A stretch of 5,157 nucleotides of DNA from positions 1 through 5,157 of the forward strand of contig JAYVSS010000390.1 in assembly GCA_043775075.1 (NCBI GenBank), written 5' to 3'. The position numbers and the translations under genes were made by a program. The stretch comes from JANLQX01 sp043775075 (GTDB lineage Bacteria > Actinomycetota > Acidimicrobiia > Acidimicrobiales > JANYDT01). Positions 4,851 through 5,157 of the stretch are shown piece after piece. How positions within the stretch are numbered: position 1 is the first letter of the stretch; each line of letters opens with the position of its first letter. The notes beneath the pieces were generated by a model. It worked only from the letters and a program-made list of their open reading frames with translations, did not search any database and was not told the origin of the DNA.

Positions 4851-5157
4851 CGGTTTTGCACTACGCCGACACCCAGGTGGAGATCACCAAGACCGTCGTC
4901 GGACCATACGAAAATAACGTCTTCGTCGTGCGCTGCCGGGCCACGGGCGACGCTTTGCTCATTGACGCGGCGAACGAACACGAGATTCTGCTCGAGTTGT
5001 GCCAGTCACTCGGGGTGCGATCGGTCGTTGAGACGCATGGACATTGGGACCACATCCAAGCTGTTACGCAGCTACGGGACGCGGGGTACTCCGTGGCGGT
5101 CACCGCCGCCGATTCCTCGATGCTCTCAAGCTACGACGAAATCTTGGAAGACGATAC
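4838..5157 (+). CDS. Metallo-beta-lactamase-fold hydrolase, glyoxalase-II-like, partial (C-terminus beyond window)
   Basis: N-terminal 106 residues of an MBL-fold metallohydrolase, probably cytoplasmic since no signal peptide is seen. Hand translation gives the opening beta strands with the family phrase VGPYENNVFVV (21-31), ALLIDAA (39-45), where D43 ends the second strand pair as in glyoxalase II-like proteins, and the metal-binding motif T-H-G-H-W-D-H at 66-72 (H67, H69, D71, H72), the HxHxDH that binds two metal ions. The remaining ligands would be beyond the edge. Family members hydrolyse thioesters such as S-D-lactoylglutathione, or lactones and phosphoesters; the substrate cannot be told from this part. 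The ATG has AGGG with a 6-base spacer. It is divergent from the acyl-CoA dehydrogenase gene, so a thioesterase-type link is conceivable but unproven. Confidence 0.9.
   Translation, partial: MATTPVLHYADTQVEITKTVVGPYENNVFVVRCRATGDALLIDAANEHEILLELCQSLGVRSVVETHGHWDHIQAVTQLRDAGYSVAVTAADSSMLSSYDEILEDD

Noticed and set aside
4861..5103. 80-codon minus-strand open frame
   Set aside because: Antisense to the metallo-hydrolase, whose HxHxDH motif proves the plus-strand reading.

Overview
The window looks like a chromosomal piece of a high-GC bacterium, most likely an actinomycete-type organism. The evidence is roughly 60% GC, GTG starts, strong AGGGG ribosome binding sites and gene styles typical of Actinomycetota; an Acidimicrobiia-like lineage is possible but is only a guess from protein flavour. 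No mobile element, tRNA, rRNA or CRISPR array is visible.

Reading leftwards on the minus strand, the left two thirds hold the front of a branched-chain amino acid (LIV/HAAT-type) ABC transporter operon: a secreted substrate-binding protein (2047-3177), then the permeases LivH (883-1860) and LivM (1-886, cut by the window edge). LivH and LivM overlap by 4 bases (ATGA). The two ATPase genes (livG, livF) would be expected beyond the left edge. A large hairpin with a TTCG loop sits between the binding-protein gene and livH. It could let the binding protein be made in excess over the membrane parts.

Upstream of the binding-protein gene, 3178-3526 is a 349-base non-coding interval with several regulatory-looking elements: a 5'-UTR hairpin, a 23-bp imperfect dyad (3227-3249), a possible -10 box (3260-3265), an 11-bp-period direct repeat of the kind bound by OmpR/PhoB-type or GlnR-type regulators (3296-3313), a degenerate array of short GA...CGCCACC units (3382-3476), and a perfect UUCG-loop terminator for the next gene.

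That next gene, on the minus strand (3527-4636), encodes an acyl-CoA dehydrogenase family protein that appears to lack a glutamate at either of the two usual catalytic positions. A 201-base divergent intergenic region separates it from a plus-strand metallo-beta-lactamase-fold hydrolase of glyoxalase-II type, which starts at 4838 and runs off the right edge.

The transporter and the acyl-CoA dehydrogenase are separated by a terminator and have their own promoter regions, so they are neighbours rather than one operon. Uptake of a branched-chain or short acyl-type substrate followed by CoA-ester oxidation is a plausible but unproven theme. I see no clearly new system; the points most worth checking are the regulatory layout around the binding-protein gene and the missing catalytic base of the dehydrogenase.
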